From IMG/VR virus record IMGVR_UViG_3300025892_000089, positions 1-30,581 of that record: a DNA stretch of 30,581 bases. One strand, written 5' to 3'. Numbering within the stretch: position 1 is the first letter of the stretch; every line of letters begins with the position of its first letter. Below, piece by piece: positions 1 to 8,053 of this stretch. Position numbers and translations under genes: made by a program. This stretch comes from a virus. The notes beneath the pieces are model-generated. The model was not told the DNA's origin, searched no databases, and saw only the letters and a program-made list of their open reading frames with translations.

Positions 1-17
1 GGGGGGGGGGGGGGGGG
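1..17. other. Poly-G run at contig edge (probable artefact)
   Basis: Seventeen consecutive G residues begin the window. Nothing like this occurs elsewhere, and such runs are typical of two-colour sequencing or assembly ends. I read it as a technical artefact, not phage DNA. Confidence 0.75.
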
Positions 18-65
18 TAGGTGGTCGCAATTAATTTAAGCACTTTTTCGGTGGCATGCTATGTG

Positions 66-93
66 TTGACATTAGGTGTAATATACCTATAAT
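66..93 (+). promoter_or_regulatory. Early promoter with operator in the spacer
   Basis: A perfect TTGACA (66-71) and a perfect TATAAT (88-93) are separated by 16 bp. The spacer contains the palindrome AGGTGTAATATACCT (74-88), one of eight copies of the phage-wide operator. A protein bound there would cover the RNA polymerase site, so this is a strong, repressible promoter. It reads into the small gene at 134 and rusA at 277, tying these left-end genes to the early regulon at the right end. Confidence 0.85.
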
Positions 94-133
94 GGCCGGC
101 ATGCACCAGGCGCCGATAAATAGACCAAAACCC

Positions 134-280
134 ATGATCGACATCTTGGCCGGCTACATGGCGCTTGCCATCATCACGACCAACAAACAACAGCGCCAAC
201 AGGTCAAGGCGGCTGAGGTGGTTTGCGCTACACTCAAGCGAAAGATCGACGCGCTCATTTTACGGGAGGACAACAAATGA
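134..280 (+). CDS. Small hypothetical protein upstream of rusA
   Basis: A 48-residue protein with a hydrophobic N-terminal stretch (ILAGYMALAIITT, about residues 4-16) followed by a charged, helical C-terminus. It could be a tiny membrane-anchored protein. I do not recognise a family. The start at 134 was chosen because the promoter at 66-93 would begin transcription near 100, giving a short leader. In-frame ATGs at 92 and 101 would overlap or almost coincide with the transcription start. Its stop overlaps the rusA start (ATGA), so the two are probably translationally coupled. Confidence 0.55.
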   Translation: MIDILAGYMALAIITTNKQQRQQVKAAEVVCATLKRKIDALILREDNK

Positions 281-645
281 ACGAGAGCATCACACTTGTC
301 CTACCACTACCGCACTTTTGCCTGTCGCCGAACGCGAGGGCACATTGGACCGTCAAGGCCGGCGTGACCAAGAAGGCTAGGCGCTTGGCCCGTGAAGCCG
401 TTGAGGCTGAGGACGTGTGCACCGCACCATGGGGCAAGGTCATCGCTGCCGAGGCATTCTTTTACAAGACCAACCGCAACCGTGACGAACGAAATGCCGT
501 GGCGATGCTCAAAGCCTACTATGATGGCGTGGTCGATGCCGGGCTTATCCTCGATGACAATTACAATATCTTAACACATGGCCGGCCATCCTTTCACACC
601 GATAAGGAAAACCCACGCGTTGAAATCACCATCATCAAATCATGA
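277..645 (+). CDS. rusA: RusA-family Holliday junction resolvase
   Basis: A 122-residue protein, the usual size for RusA, a dimeric Mg-dependent endonuclease that cuts Holliday junctions and branched DNA made during phage recombination. Recognisable features are the N-terminal strand LVLPLP followed by SPNARAHW, and the central block DERNAVAMLKAYYDGVVDAG followed by LDDN, with the acidic residues expected for metal binding. The start at 277 is preceded by a good Shine-Dalgarno sequence (GGGAGGA), unusual in this genome, and overlaps the upstream stop. The stop overlaps the next start at 642. It is expected to be expressed with the early genes from the operator-controlled promoter at 66. Confidence 0.88.
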   Translation: MNESITLVLPLPHFCLSPNARAHWTVKAGVTKKARRLAREAVEAEDVCTAPWGKVIAAEAFFYKTNRNRDERNAVAMLKAYYDGVVDAGLILDDNYNILTHGRPSFHTDKENPRVEITIIKS

Positions 646-1010
646 AAACCTACACAATCCGAGAGCATGATGCGGCTGATCATTTGCATCCTGTCGATCA
701 TATCGAACCCCGGCGCAATGAACGCACCGACCTTGCTGATGTCATGGTAATCCTGGTCTGCTGGATGACTAAGAACAAAAACCCAATCCACATCGGCGCG
801 CGTGCGCTCGTCCTGTCAAATGCGCTCAACATTGACAGCGCATCGTTCGCGAGAATCGGACGCGAGACAGGACTGACGCGCGAGGCCGTGCGACTGATGG
901 CGCGCGAACTTGAAAATGAATTCGGATTACGACCAAACAACTCACGCAGCGACGCGACTCGACGCCGATGCCGGTCTGCTCGAATGCAGAAAGGTGATAA
1001 GCTTTGCTAA
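642..1010 (+). CDS. Helix-turn-helix DNA-binding protein
   Basis: A 122-residue protein overlapping the end of rusA by 4 nt. Residues around 68-95 (SFARIGRETGLTREAVRLM followed by ARELENEFGL) form a clear helix-turn-helix like those in sigma region 4 or response-regulator-type proteins. The C-terminus is very basic (SRSDATRRRCRSARMQKG). Placed last in the early transcript and directly before the packaging genes, it is a reasonable candidate for a late-gene activator, but that role is inferred from position only. A 118-bp gap with no clear promoter or terminator follows. Confidence 0.6.
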   Translation: MKTYTIREHDAADHLHPVDHIEPRRNERTDLADVMVILVCWMTKNKNPIHIGARALVLSNALNIDSASFARIGRETGLTREAVRLMARELENEFGLRPNNSRSDATRRRCRSARMQKGDKLC

Positions 1011-1128
1011 TAATAGACGTGCCCCACATTAGGACACCTGTATTTAGCCGGCCCAAATGGGTAGAGCGCCTACGCATCTTTTTTAGTCCGTCACGATTTT
1101 CGGTTAATGATATTCAATCTCAATAAGC

Positions 1129-1809
1129 ATGGCACGAAAGACACATAAGCATTACGCAGAAGAATTTGGGGTGGCCGAGTCAGTGTTTCGCAAATGGTTA
1201 CAGATGGGCGCGCCGTATCAAAACGAGCCTAAGATGATAACTTGGCTCAACAACTTGAAGCGCAAATCGCCAGAGGTGAAGGCGTGGCTAAAGCATCGAG
1301 GCGTGCAGCCGATTCCGAAAAAGGCAGCAGTCTTGAGCAGCGTCAAAGGGCAGACCGCTGAGGACTTCCGCGATCATTACAGAAAGAAGTTGCAAGAGGC
1401 GACGATGGCGAACGATCAAGACCAAGTGAAATTCTGGTCCGACTTGTTCTTAAAGCAGGACGAGTCAATCAGGCGCAGCGAGATCCACGCCGCCAAGCTG
1501 GGGATCGACAACGGCACGACGTTGGCACGCGCTGAGGTCGAGCGTATTCTGCGCGCTGTCTTCTATGCTGGCAATGGCTGCGTCAATGGCGCGCTGACAA
1601 CTATCTGCGAACACGTGGCCGGCTTATCTGATCCCGGCGACGTGTATCACTCGCTGAAGCCTGCGATCGTTGGCGGGCGCTTGTTCAGTGGCTTTGACAA
1701 AGTGGCGAACATTCAAGGCGCACCCGCTTTGCCCGATTGGGTCATCGAATGCGTAAAGCTTGAGGCGCAGCAGTATCTTGGAAACAGCGAATCACTTTGG
1801 GCAAAATGA
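1129..1809 (+). CDS. Terminase small subunit (Nu1-like)
   Basis: A 226-residue protein whose N-terminus (YAEEFGVAESVFRKWLQMGAP, about residues 9-29) is the winged helix-turn-helix seen in lambda Nu1-type small terminases, which bind the packaging site and recruit the large subunit. The middle is charged and helical (about residues 80-120), fitting an oligomerisation segment. The rest is less conserved. The gene stops 4 nt into the terminase large subunit gene (ATGA at 1806), a coupling typical of this pair. No Shine-Dalgarno precedes the ATG; the upstream sequence is A/T-rich. Confidence 0.75.
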   Translation: MARKTHKHYAEEFGVAESVFRKWLQMGAPYQNEPKMITWLNNLKRKSPEVKAWLKHRGVQPIPKKAAVLSSVKGQTAEDFRDHYRKKLQEATMANDQDQVKFWSDLFLKQDESIRRSEIHAAKLGIDNGTTLARAEVERILRAVFYAGNGCVNGALTTICEHVAGLSDPGDVYHSLKPAIVGGRLFSGFDKVANIQGAPALPDWVIECVKLEAQQYLGNSESLWAK

Positions 1810-3572
1810 GCGATCTGTTGAAACTGACGCAGCCCGATCCGGTCGATTGGTGCGAGCGCAACATCCAACTCGACTACGGTCTTTTTGATCGCAGCAAGCA
1901 TCCTCTGATCGTCGAGCCACTGCGTGCGGGTGCAATGATGCGCGGCGGCACGGTCGGCATTTTGGGATCAGTTCAGCACATCAAAACTTTAGCGGCGCAG
2001 CTGCTGCAACTGTACCGGGCGCAGACAGCACCGACGAGACAAGCGCACTACGATTTGACGTTGCAAACAATCAAAGAGTTCAGTGACGACAAGTTTCAGC
2101 CGTTACTAAAGAACACCAAGGCCGTGATGGATGCGGTGCCTGCTGATCGAAAAAGTCAAACGACGTTCTACACGTCAATGCCGTTCGGGTTCATTCGCTT
2201 GGCGTCGGCTGGTATCTTGGCGCATCGAAACTCAAAGACGTTCGAGTTCGTAAGCGCCGACGAGTCGTGGGCGTATGACGCATCATGGCTCAAGCAGATT
2301 CGCGACAGAACGACGAGCTACACATGGAGCTGGTCGATGTTCCTGCCAACGTCGGGGCAGACCGCAGGCAGTGAGCTTGACGACTTGTGGCGCGAATCAA
2401 CGCAGCGCACGTGGCACGTCAAATGTGACTGCTGCGGCGAGGAGATCCCGTACGAGTGGAACCCAGATGGCGACGTCGGCGGGATGAAATTTGCAAGCGG
2501 CGAAGAAGCGCGCACGGCTGATGGCGGCATTAATTATGACAACATCCGCGAGTCGGTCGAATACGAGTGCCAGCTATGTGGCGGGCGTATGCCGTGGAAT
2601 CCTGCCGACGTACATCGGCGCAACTTGGCTGGCCGTTACATTTCAATGAACCCGGACGGCGATGCGAAGATTGACTTTTACCATTACAACGCGATTGCGC
2701 ACCATCCGTGGACCGACCTTGCAGTGATGTGGCACCAGGCGATTGCAGCGAAGTCGCGCGGATCGCTCGACGAGTTGGAGAACATCGTGCGCAAACGATT
2801 CTGCCAGCCATGGGATGAGACGAAATACATCGCCGTATCGAATGAAGTTGAAAGCGCGGGCGACTACGAACTTGGCGATCCATGGCCCGAGGCGTCGCAT
2901 TACTTTTGCACAGTCGATGTGCAGAAGGATCACTATTACATGGTGATTCGCGCGTGGGCACGCAATGCAGAGTCGCGGCTGATCTTTGCCAAGAAGGTGG
3001 TCAGTGATATGCACATTGTCGAAGAGTGCGAGCGATGGGGCATCGCGCAGGACGGCATTGATCCCGCGGGCAAGGGCTGCCAAGTATTCGTTGACGGCAA
3101 CTATAACACGGCCGAGGTGCAGCGCATCTGCGCCAAAAACGGCTGGATGGTTCTGCGCGGCAACAACTGCAAACCATTCCGGCACGCTGACGGCACCTAT
3201 AAGATGTATGGCGACATCCAGTACATCGACACATGGCAGGGCACGGACATTCAGAACGGCGCGGTCAAGTACGTTGGCCAGTTTCAGTACTCGGTGCCCG
3301 AAACCCGTCTGCGCTTGGCAACGCTGCGCGACATGGAGCCGCAAATTTGGACGCACGCCCGAGACATCGGCGTCAACTACATCAATCAAATCAATTCATG
3401 GATTCAAGTTGCGAAAGAAGATCCGCGCACCGGTCGCGTGTATTACGATTTCAAACGCGCACGCGGGCGGGCCGATCACTTTTATGACTGCGAGCGCATG
3501 AGCATCGTCTGCGCGGCAATGGCTGGCTTGATCGGCGTGGACGCAGGGAAGGTTGCGCCTGGCGACGACTAG
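1806..3572 (+). CDS. Terminase large subunit (GpA family)
   Basis: A 588-residue packaging motor with an N-terminal ATPase and C-terminal nuclease. The Walker A position is GSVQHIKT (residues 54-61), where the usual Gly before the Lys is Ile. Walker B is VSADES with D152 and E153. Two CxxC pairs (CDCCGEEI and CQLCGGRM) form the zinc-ribbon insert of the GpA group. Nuclease acidic residues are seen in TVDVQKD, VDGNYN and the C-terminal ADHFYDCERM. Length and gene order match lambda gpA-like terminases. I chose ATG 1806 over the in-frame TTG at 1797 because of the ATGA overlap with the small subunit. Confidence 0.92.
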   Translation: MSDLLKLTQPDPVDWCERNIQLDYGLFDRSKHPLIVEPLRAGAMMRGGTVGILGSVQHIKTLAAQLLQLYRAQTAPTRQAHYDLTLQTIKEFSDDKFQPLLKNTKAVMDAVPADRKSQTTFYTSMPFGFIRLASAGILAHRNSKTFEFVSADESWAYDASWLKQIRDRTTSYTWSWSMFLPTSGQTAGSELDDLWRESTQRTWHVKCDCCGEEIPYEWNPDGDVGGMKFASGEEARTADGGINYDNIRESVEYECQLCGGRMPWNPADVHRRNLAGRYISMNPDGDAKIDFYHYNAIAHHPWTDLAVMWHQAIAAKSRGSLDELENIVRKRFCQPWDETKYIAVSNEVESAGDYELGDPWPEASHYFCTVDVQKDHYYMVIRAWARNAESRLIFAKKVVSDMHIVEECERWGIAQDGIDPAGKGCQVFVDGNYNTAEVQRICAKNGWMVLRGNNCKPFRHADGTYKMYGDIQYIDTWQGTDIQNGAVKYVGQFQYSVPETRLRLATLRDMEPQIWTHARDIGVNYINQINSWIQVAKEDPRTGRVYYDFKRARGRADHFYDCERMSIVCAAMAGLIGVDAGKVAPGDD

Positions 3573-3574
3573 AC

Positions 3575-3599
3575 TTGACACTGCGCGCCATTGCAAATG
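3575..3599 (+). promoter_or_regulatory. Late-region TTGACA-N13-CAAAT motif, copy 1
   Basis: TTGACA (3575-3580) is followed after 13 nt by CAAATG (3594-3599), directly behind the terminase stop. Three further copies with the same spacing lie at 5451, 9286 and 13611. The spacing is short for a sigma70 promoter, so it may be a modified promoter or an mRNA signal. It overlaps the terminator hairpin at 3583. Confidence 0.4.
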
Positions 3600-3613
3600 C
3601 GCGCTTTTATTTT
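3583..3613 (+). terminator. Probable intrinsic terminator after terminase
   Basis: GCGCG (3583-3587) pairs with CGCGC (3600-3604). Inside it CATT pairs with AATG around the loop GCA, with one bulged C. The stem is followed by TTTTATTTT. It would end or weaken transcription after the terminase. The start codon of the next gene (3597) lies inside the hairpin, which could also limit its translation. Confidence 0.55.
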
Positions 3614-3941
3614 CTCAGTCTGGGTCCATTCGGGCAAAACTTCCGTCGCCACGGTCAACGCTTTGGAGACTTTGGCTGCCAAGCAGTTCACGGTCGCCGA
3701 GCAGGGCGGGCGCCACGTCGTGTCGGCATCGGTACAGGGCAAGTCCTTTTCGTATGAAATGCCCGAAGGTCAAGGCTCGTCCGACTTCTTAGTGATGGCG
3801 CACGATTCGTGGCGCATTGTCAGAATCGGCGGCGCAACGGGCGCGCAAATGACTGACACAGAACTTGAGGCGTATTTGCAAGACGCCGCGGGCGAGTCAA
3901 CCAATCGGACAGTGGCAAGCTTCGCGCAGTACATCAGATAG
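3597..3941 (+). CDS. Hypothetical protein in head-tail joining (gpW) position
   Basis: A 114-residue protein between terminase and portal, where lambda-like phages carry gpW. Sequence resemblance to gpW is not evident: the N-terminal half is predicted beta-rich (FIFSVWVHSGKTSV, then HVVSASVQGKSFSYEM) and the C-terminal half contains a helix (TDTELEAYLQDAAG). A role in head completion is inferred from position only. ATG 3597 (caaATG) is preferred over TTG 3591. The start lies within the terminator-like hairpin at 3583-3604, so the true start could be further in. The stop is 4 bp before the portal gene. Confidence 0.6.
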   Translation: MRAFIFSVWVHSGKTSVATVNALETLAAKQFTVAEQGGRHVVSASVQGKSFSYEMPEGQGSSDFLVMAHDSWRIVRIGGATGAQMTDTELEAYLQDAAGESTNRTVASFAQYIR

Positions 3942-3945
3942 AGAT

Positions 3946-5454
3946 ATGGCAACCCAACCGATTAAAGCATTCACGAAGCGCGCTAAAGACGCTTGGCAAG
4001 TATTCAAGCGCAGCGGCAATGACTACGTCTACCCGACGCCAGCGATGAGCGCACAGCGCCGCAGCAATGGCGACATGAACGGAGACTTACTTGAGCTAAT
4101 GAGCCGGCACAAGTCGCTACTGTTGCGCAGTGATGCACGATATATTTACACAAGCAACAGCACCGTCAGCGGCGCCGTCAAACAAAAGGCGGGCAAAGTC
4201 TACGGCGAGTCCTGGCGCTTTCAATCGCATAGCGCAGACGAGGAGTTTGTCAAAGCGGTCGAGGCTGATATGGAATCAATCGACGGGCTGGTCGATATAC
4301 GCGGGCCGCAGTATTCATTCAGGCGCAACGTAAAAATCGAATCCAAGGCGCTAGATGTCGATGGGGACTTTTTTATCCTGCTGACTGAAAACAAGGCAGG
4401 CTTCCCACGTCTGCAATACTTGGAGGCGCACCGTATCGGATGCCTGCCATCTGACAACGAGACGCACGTCGAATCTGGTCCGTATAAAGGGCTGCGCATT
4501 GTCAATGGTGTCATCTATAACGAGTTTGCGGCAGAGGTGGCTTACCGCGTCATCACTGAAGACGGCGAAAGCTATCGCGATGTGTCTGCGCGTGACATGA
4601 TACACGTCACCGATCCGGACTGGTTTAGCCAAGGGCGCGGCATCCCGGCAATCGCATCGGGGATGCTCGACTGGTACGACCTCGCCGAGGTGCGCGACTA
4701 CGAAAAGATCGGGCAAAAGGTCAACGCGGCGCTGACGTTGAAAGAGACCAACGAAAGCGGCAAGGCTGACATTGGCAACCGCTTGATCAATGGGCAGGGC
4801 GGCGCATCGCAAGCGCCGTTCCAATCTGAATTGATGGCGGGCGGCACGATTCGATATTTAAAGAACAGCGCAAGACTTGAAGCGCACGAATCGAATCGAC
4901 CGAGCGATGGCTTTCTGAAGTTCTCCGACAAGATCGAGGCGGGCGCGTTTCTCGGCATGGAGTGGCGACGTGAAATGCTCGACTCGTCAGCCGTAGGCGG
5001 CGCAGGCGTGCGAGCGTTTCAACGTGACATTAACGATTCGATTTGCGATCGCGTCGAGATCATCGCGCGTTACAAAAAGCGCGCTGCGTTGTACATTATC
5101 GCCAAGCGCGCGAAGCAGGGAATTTATACGCTGCCAGAGGACTGGTACAAGTGCAGCTTTACCAAGCCGCGCGAGTTCACCGTTGACGACGGGCACAGCC
5201 GCAGTGCGGACCGCGACGACTTGCGCGCCGGGCTATCAAGTGAAATTGAGATCCTCACCAAACGCGGACACGATCCGATCGAGTTCATCACGAAGCGCGC
5301 CGAGTTCCTAAAGCAGCGCAAGGAAATTGCCGAAGCGTACGACCTCGATGCCGTCGAACTTGGGACAACTCTAATGCCTGGCGACGTCATCGGCGAAGCG
5401 AACCCGGTGAAGATCGAAGAGGCGGCAGCAGACTCTGAAGACAGCGAAACTTGA
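3946..5454 (+). CDS. Portal protein (lambda gpB-like)
   Basis: A 502-residue protein that should form the dodecameric ring at the capsid vertex through which DNA passes. It has the lambda-type portal signature: N-terminal segment with repeated basic residues, YIYTSNSTVSGAVKQKAGKV followed by the WRFQ strand, the block GDFFILLTENKAGFPRLQYLEAHRIG with its loop, MIHVTDPDWFSQGRGIPAIA (the conserved R-x-RG-P region), and the stem helix region DWYDLAEVRDYEKIGQKVNA. The MEWRREMLDSSA segment is also typical. ATG 3946 was chosen because it directly follows the upstream gene; the longer frame from 3865 overlaps it. Confidence 0.9.
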   Translation: MATQPIKAFTKRAKDAWQVFKRSGNDYVYPTPAMSAQRRSNGDMNGDLLELMSRHKSLLLRSDARYIYTSNSTVSGAVKQKAGKVYGESWRFQSHSADEEFVKAVEADMESIDGLVDIRGPQYSFRRNVKIESKALDVDGDFFILLTENKAGFPRLQYLEAHRIGCLPSDNETHVESGPYKGLRIVNGVIYNEFAAEVAYRVITEDGESYRDVSARDMIHVTDPDWFSQGRGIPAIASGMLDWYDLAEVRDYEKIGQKVNAALTLKETNESGKADIGNRLINGQGGASQAPFQSELMAGGTIRYLKNSARLEAHESNRPSDGFLKFSDKIEAGAFLGMEWRREMLDSSAVGGAGVRAFQRDINDSICDRVEIIARYKKRAALYIIAKRAKQGIYTLPEDWYKCSFTKPREFTVDDGHSRSADRDDLRAGLSSEIEILTKRGHDPIEFITKRAEFLKQRKEIAEAYDLDAVELGTTLMPGDVIGEANPVKIEEAAADSEDSET

Positions 5455-5475
5455 CACAGTAACCCATTACAAATA
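5451..5475 (+). promoter_or_regulatory. Late-region TTGACA-N13-CAAAT motif, copy 2
   Basis: TTGACA (5451-5456) overlaps the portal stop codon TGA and is followed after 13 nt by CAAATA (5470-5475), running into the start codon of the protease gene. The segment CCATTACAAAT closely matches CCATTGCAAAT in copy 1. Confidence 0.4.
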
Positions 5476-6506
5476 TGAGCATTGAAAATAAATGGTTCGA
5501 TATGAGCCGCACTCAAAACGCTGAAGGCGAGCAATCGCCAGAGGCTGAAATCTCGATCTACGACCAGATTGGCGGCTTTGGCGTATCAGCCAACGAGTTC
5601 ATCGACGGTCTGAAATCGCTCGGCGATGTTGAAACAATCAATTTGCGCATCGCATCGGGCGGAGGCTCGATCGTTGAAGGCAACACGATCTTCAACGCAC
5701 TCAAGCGCCACGGCGCCAAGGTGGTCACACATATTGATTCGCTCGCCGCGTCGATGGCGTCCGTCATTGCAATGGCTGGCGACGAGGTGCGCATGGCAGA
5801 AAATGCTTTGCTAATGATCCACAACCCGTGGACCGCAAGCATCGGCGGCGCAGAGCAATTGCGTAAAGACGCTGACTTGCTCGACAAAATGGAGGCGAAC
5901 ATTCGCACCAGCTACGCGCGCAGCAACAAGAGTGCCGAAGAACTTGACGAGCTGATGGCTGCGGAGACTTATTTCACCGCAGAAGAAGCACTTGAAGCCG
6001 GATTCATTGACGCGATTGACGGCGCAAACTTGGCCGCTGCATCTATCTCTGACATGGAGACGCTGAAGGATTTCGAGAAGTTGCCACAAGCAAAGCTCGA
6101 TTCGATCAAGATCGACTGCCAGGCAAAGCAAATCGAGAAGCTAGGCGCTAAAGCGATCCTGCTTGAACGTCAACTCGATGAGGCACGCGAGCAAAACACC
6201 GCATTTGAGGTGCAGATTGAAGCTGTAAACGAATCTCGCGAAAAGATGATCGAAGATCACGCCGCCGAGATCGTCAAAGCAGAAGAGCAGACCGCCGAGG
6301 CGATCGCCGCGAAAGCGTCTGAACTACTCGCCGAGTCTGGCACGCCTGCCGTTGCGCTTGAGCCGTCCGTCAATGACGCCGAGCCGAGCAATCAGAAAAT
6401 GACAGAGGCAGAGTTTTGGAATCTCTACCGCGCATTTGACGAGCGTGGCGACTACGAAGGCAAGAATGACTTTTACTCCGAACACAAACACGTGATCGGG
6501 CAATAA
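5475..6506 (+). CDS. ClpP/S49-fold head maturation protease with scaffold-like C-terminus
   Basis: A 343-residue protein. Residues about 15-180 have the ClpP/S14-S49 fold: the strand INLRIASGGGSIVEG, then DSLAASMASVIAMAGDEV with probable nucleophile S93, LLMIHNPWT with probable catalytic H116, and AEEALEAGFIDAID with a candidate acidic residue near D179. From about residue 215 to 280 it is a long charged coiled coil, as in phage proteins that fuse protease and scaffold (lambda C/Nu3 arrangement). It sits directly before the major capsid gene, fitting assembly and processing of the procapsid. No separate decoration protein gene lies between. Confidence 0.85.
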   Translation: MSIENKWFDMSRTQNAEGEQSPEAEISIYDQIGGFGVSANEFIDGLKSLGDVETINLRIASGGGSIVEGNTIFNALKRHGAKVVTHIDSLAASMASVIAMAGDEVRMAENALLMIHNPWTASIGGAEQLRKDADLLDKMEANIRTSYARSNKSAEELDELMAAETYFTAEEALEAGFIDAIDGANLAAASISDMETLKDFEKLPQAKLDSIKIDCQAKQIEKLGAKAILLERQLDEAREQNTAFEVQIEAVNESREKMIEDHAAEIVKAEEQTAEAIAAKASELLAESGTPAVALEPSVNDAEPSNQKMTEAEFWNLYRAFDERGDYEGKNDFYSEHKHVIGQ

Positions 6507-6524
6507 TCACAAACACTATACACT

Positions 6525-7409
6525 ATGGCTAATACAATCGCAGGCGTCAATCTCGCCACTATCGCACAGGAAAGCTTGGACGGGCTTTCTTCTCTGTTCG
6601 CGCCACTTGGCGCGCTAACAACTGACTTCTCCAATGACATTCGTGGCACTGGCGAGTCGATCACTACACGCTACCCGACGAAGCCGAGCGCGGCTGATAT
6701 GTCTAGCGGCTACAAGACCGCCTCTGGCGACGTTGCAATGACCGCGGCGACTATCAACCTTGATACTCACTACGGCTTCACCTACGGCTTCTCAGACGTC
6801 GAGCGCAGCAAGTCTAGCATCAATCTGAATGACTTGTTTGTGCAGCCCGCATTGCAGGCACTTGGCGACAAAGTATTCGGCGACGTGTGGAACCTGATCA
6901 CCGCGTCCAACTTCGCGACATCGCAAGCAATCACCGCAGCCAACTTTGACCGCGATGACTTGATTGACCTTGGCGCATCGCTGACCGCTGACAAGGGCGC
7001 ACCGCAGACCGGTCGCGCATTCTTCACTAATCCGACCTACTACGGCTCGATCCTGAAGACCTTGAACGACGCAGAAATGCCCGGCATCACTGTTCAGAAG
7101 ACTGAAGGACTCGCACCGCGCGTCAATAAGTTCGACATCTTCGAGACAGACCAAGCAGACGCGAACGGCGAGAACTTGGCTGGCTTTGCCTTCCAACGCA
7201 ACGCTCTACTCATGGCGGGCCGCACTGTTGACGCTGAGATGGCACGCGAGGCCGGCATCGAAGTCGAGACCGTCGTGATCCCTGGACTTGGCTTGCCGGT
7301 TCAGTTCCGCCGCTGGTACGACTCCGAGGGTGTGCTGTATTATAACGTCAATCTCCTTTACGGAGTTGCAAAGGGCGTTGACTACGGCGTTCGCGTAACA
7401 AGCGCCTAA
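6525..7409 (+). CDS. Major capsid protein
   Basis: A 294-residue protein starting MANTIAGVNL, following the protease/scaffold gene by 18 bp and followed by a terminator, as expected for a highly expressed coat protein. Recognisable coat-like features are the N-terminal helix and LAPLG-type segment, the region RYPTKPSAADM, and the C-terminal P-domain-like block FQRNALLMAGRTVDAEM, then PVQFRRWYDSEGVLYYNVNLLYG, which resembles HK97-fold coats of lambda gpE or P22-like type. The assignment rests mainly on position, size and this C-terminal pattern. The upstream context 'actatacactATG' has no Shine-Dalgarno sequence. Confidence 0.82.
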   Translation: MANTIAGVNLATIAQESLDGLSSLFAPLGALTTDFSNDIRGTGESITTRYPTKPSAADMSSGYKTASGDVAMTAATINLDTHYGFTYGFSDVERSKSSINLNDLFVQPALQALGDKVFGDVWNLITASNFATSQAITAANFDRDDLIDLGASLTADKGAPQTGRAFFTNPTYYGSILKTLNDAEMPGITVQKTEGLAPRVNKFDIFETDQADANGENLAGFAFQRNALLMAGRTVDAEMAREAGIEVETVVIPGLGLPVQFRRWYDSEGVLYYNVNLLYGVAKGVDYGVRVTSA

Positions 7410-7419
7410 GTTTTAACCT

Positions 7420-7452
7420 GAGCGCCTCGATACGTCGGGGCGCTCTTTCTTT
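7420..7452 (+). terminator. Intrinsic terminator after major capsid gene
   Basis: GAGCGCC (7420-7426) pairs with GGCGCTC (7439-7445). An inner CGA/TCG pairing surrounds the loop TACG, and TTTCTTT follows. A strong stem directly behind the coat gene would set the relative dose of coat and downstream connector genes. Confidence 0.8.
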
Positions 7453-7460
7453 CCATAACT

Positions 7461-7673
7461 ATGTTTAAAGCATCTGTAACAATCCACAAAGCGCCATCGG
7501 GCGCTCTTAAAGTACTTGCTTGCAGCGAAGACGCCGACGGCGTTATCGAGGCATACAACGGCTGCAAAGACGCAGGAGAGGTTCAACTCATTGTGCGCGG
7601 TCGCTTGCAAAAGCAGAAGAAAGTTGTCGGCGCAAAGCCGAAAAGCAAACCAATGAAAAAAGCGGTCAAATAA
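7461..7673 (+). CDS. Small hypothetical protein in gpFI position
   Basis: A 70-residue protein between two terminators. Residues 1-50 look like a compact alpha/beta fold (FKASVTIHK, then LKVLACSEDADGVIEAYNGC and GEVQLIVRGRL), and the tail is very lysine-rich (KQKKVVGAKPKSKPMKKAVK). Lambda carries FI here, but no sequence relationship is visible. The basic tail suggests contact with DNA or acidic partners; this is inference. Confidence 0.6.
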   Translation: MFKASVTIHKAPSGALKVLACSEDADGVIEAYNGCKDAGEVQLIVRGRLQKQKKVVGAKPKSKPMKKAVK

Positions 7674-7685
7674 GCTAACCGACAC

Positions 7686-7721
7686 GCGGCCCGCACCAAT
7701 TCGGGCGGGTCGCACCTTTTT
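7686..7721 (+). terminator. Intrinsic terminator
   Basis: GCGGCCCGC (7686-7694) pairs with GCGGGTCGC (7705-7713) over nine positions with one G-T wobble, followed by ACC and TTTTT (7717-7721). Together with the one at 7420 it brackets the small gene at 7461. Confidence 0.78.
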
Positions 7722-7729
7722 AAATTTAT

Positions 7730-8053
7730 ATGAGCTTGGAAGACGAAATAAGCGCGGGATTCGCTGCGGCAAATGACTTTGCCGGGGAGTCTTTCACAAT
7801 GTCAAATCACGCAGGGTCATTCGCTGGCGTGTTTCGCGGCGATGAGTCGCCGACCGCGTTTGATGACATCCAAGGATATGACGTGAAAACGACGAACGCT
7901 GTCAGCGTCGGCAAATCGTTATTCGTGCAGGGCGATCCACCTGCCATCAATGAGCGCATTGTAAACAGCAAGAGCGAGCATTACATTATCACTGCCGTTG
8001 AATCAGGCGATGACGCAACGTGGGATTTGACACTACAAAAGCGCGATGTCTAA
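7730..8053 (+). CDS. Putative head-tail connector (gpFII-position) protein
   Basis: A 107-residue protein. The second half is beta-rich (AVSVGKSLFVQGDPPAINERIV, then EHYIITAVESGDDATWDLTLQKRDV) and reads like the small beta-barrel stopper proteins such as lambda gpFII, which seal the head and receive the tail. The position after the coat gene and before a gpZ-like gene supports this. It overlaps the next start by 8 nt. Confidence 0.6.
   Translation: MSLEDEISAGFAAANDFAGESFTMSNHAGSFAGVFRGDESPTAFDDIQGYDVKTTNAVSVGKSLFVQGDPPAINERIVNSKSEHYIITAVESGDDATWDLTLQKRDV

Noticed and set aside
1011-1128. Search for an operator or promoter before the small terminase gene
   Set aside because: AGGACACCTGTATT only loosely resembles an operator arm and there is no -35/-10 pair.
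2643-3389. 248-residue frame on the - strand
   Set aside because: It is antisense to the terminase large subunit, with no promoter or start signal; long antisense frames are expected opposite GC-rich coding sequence.
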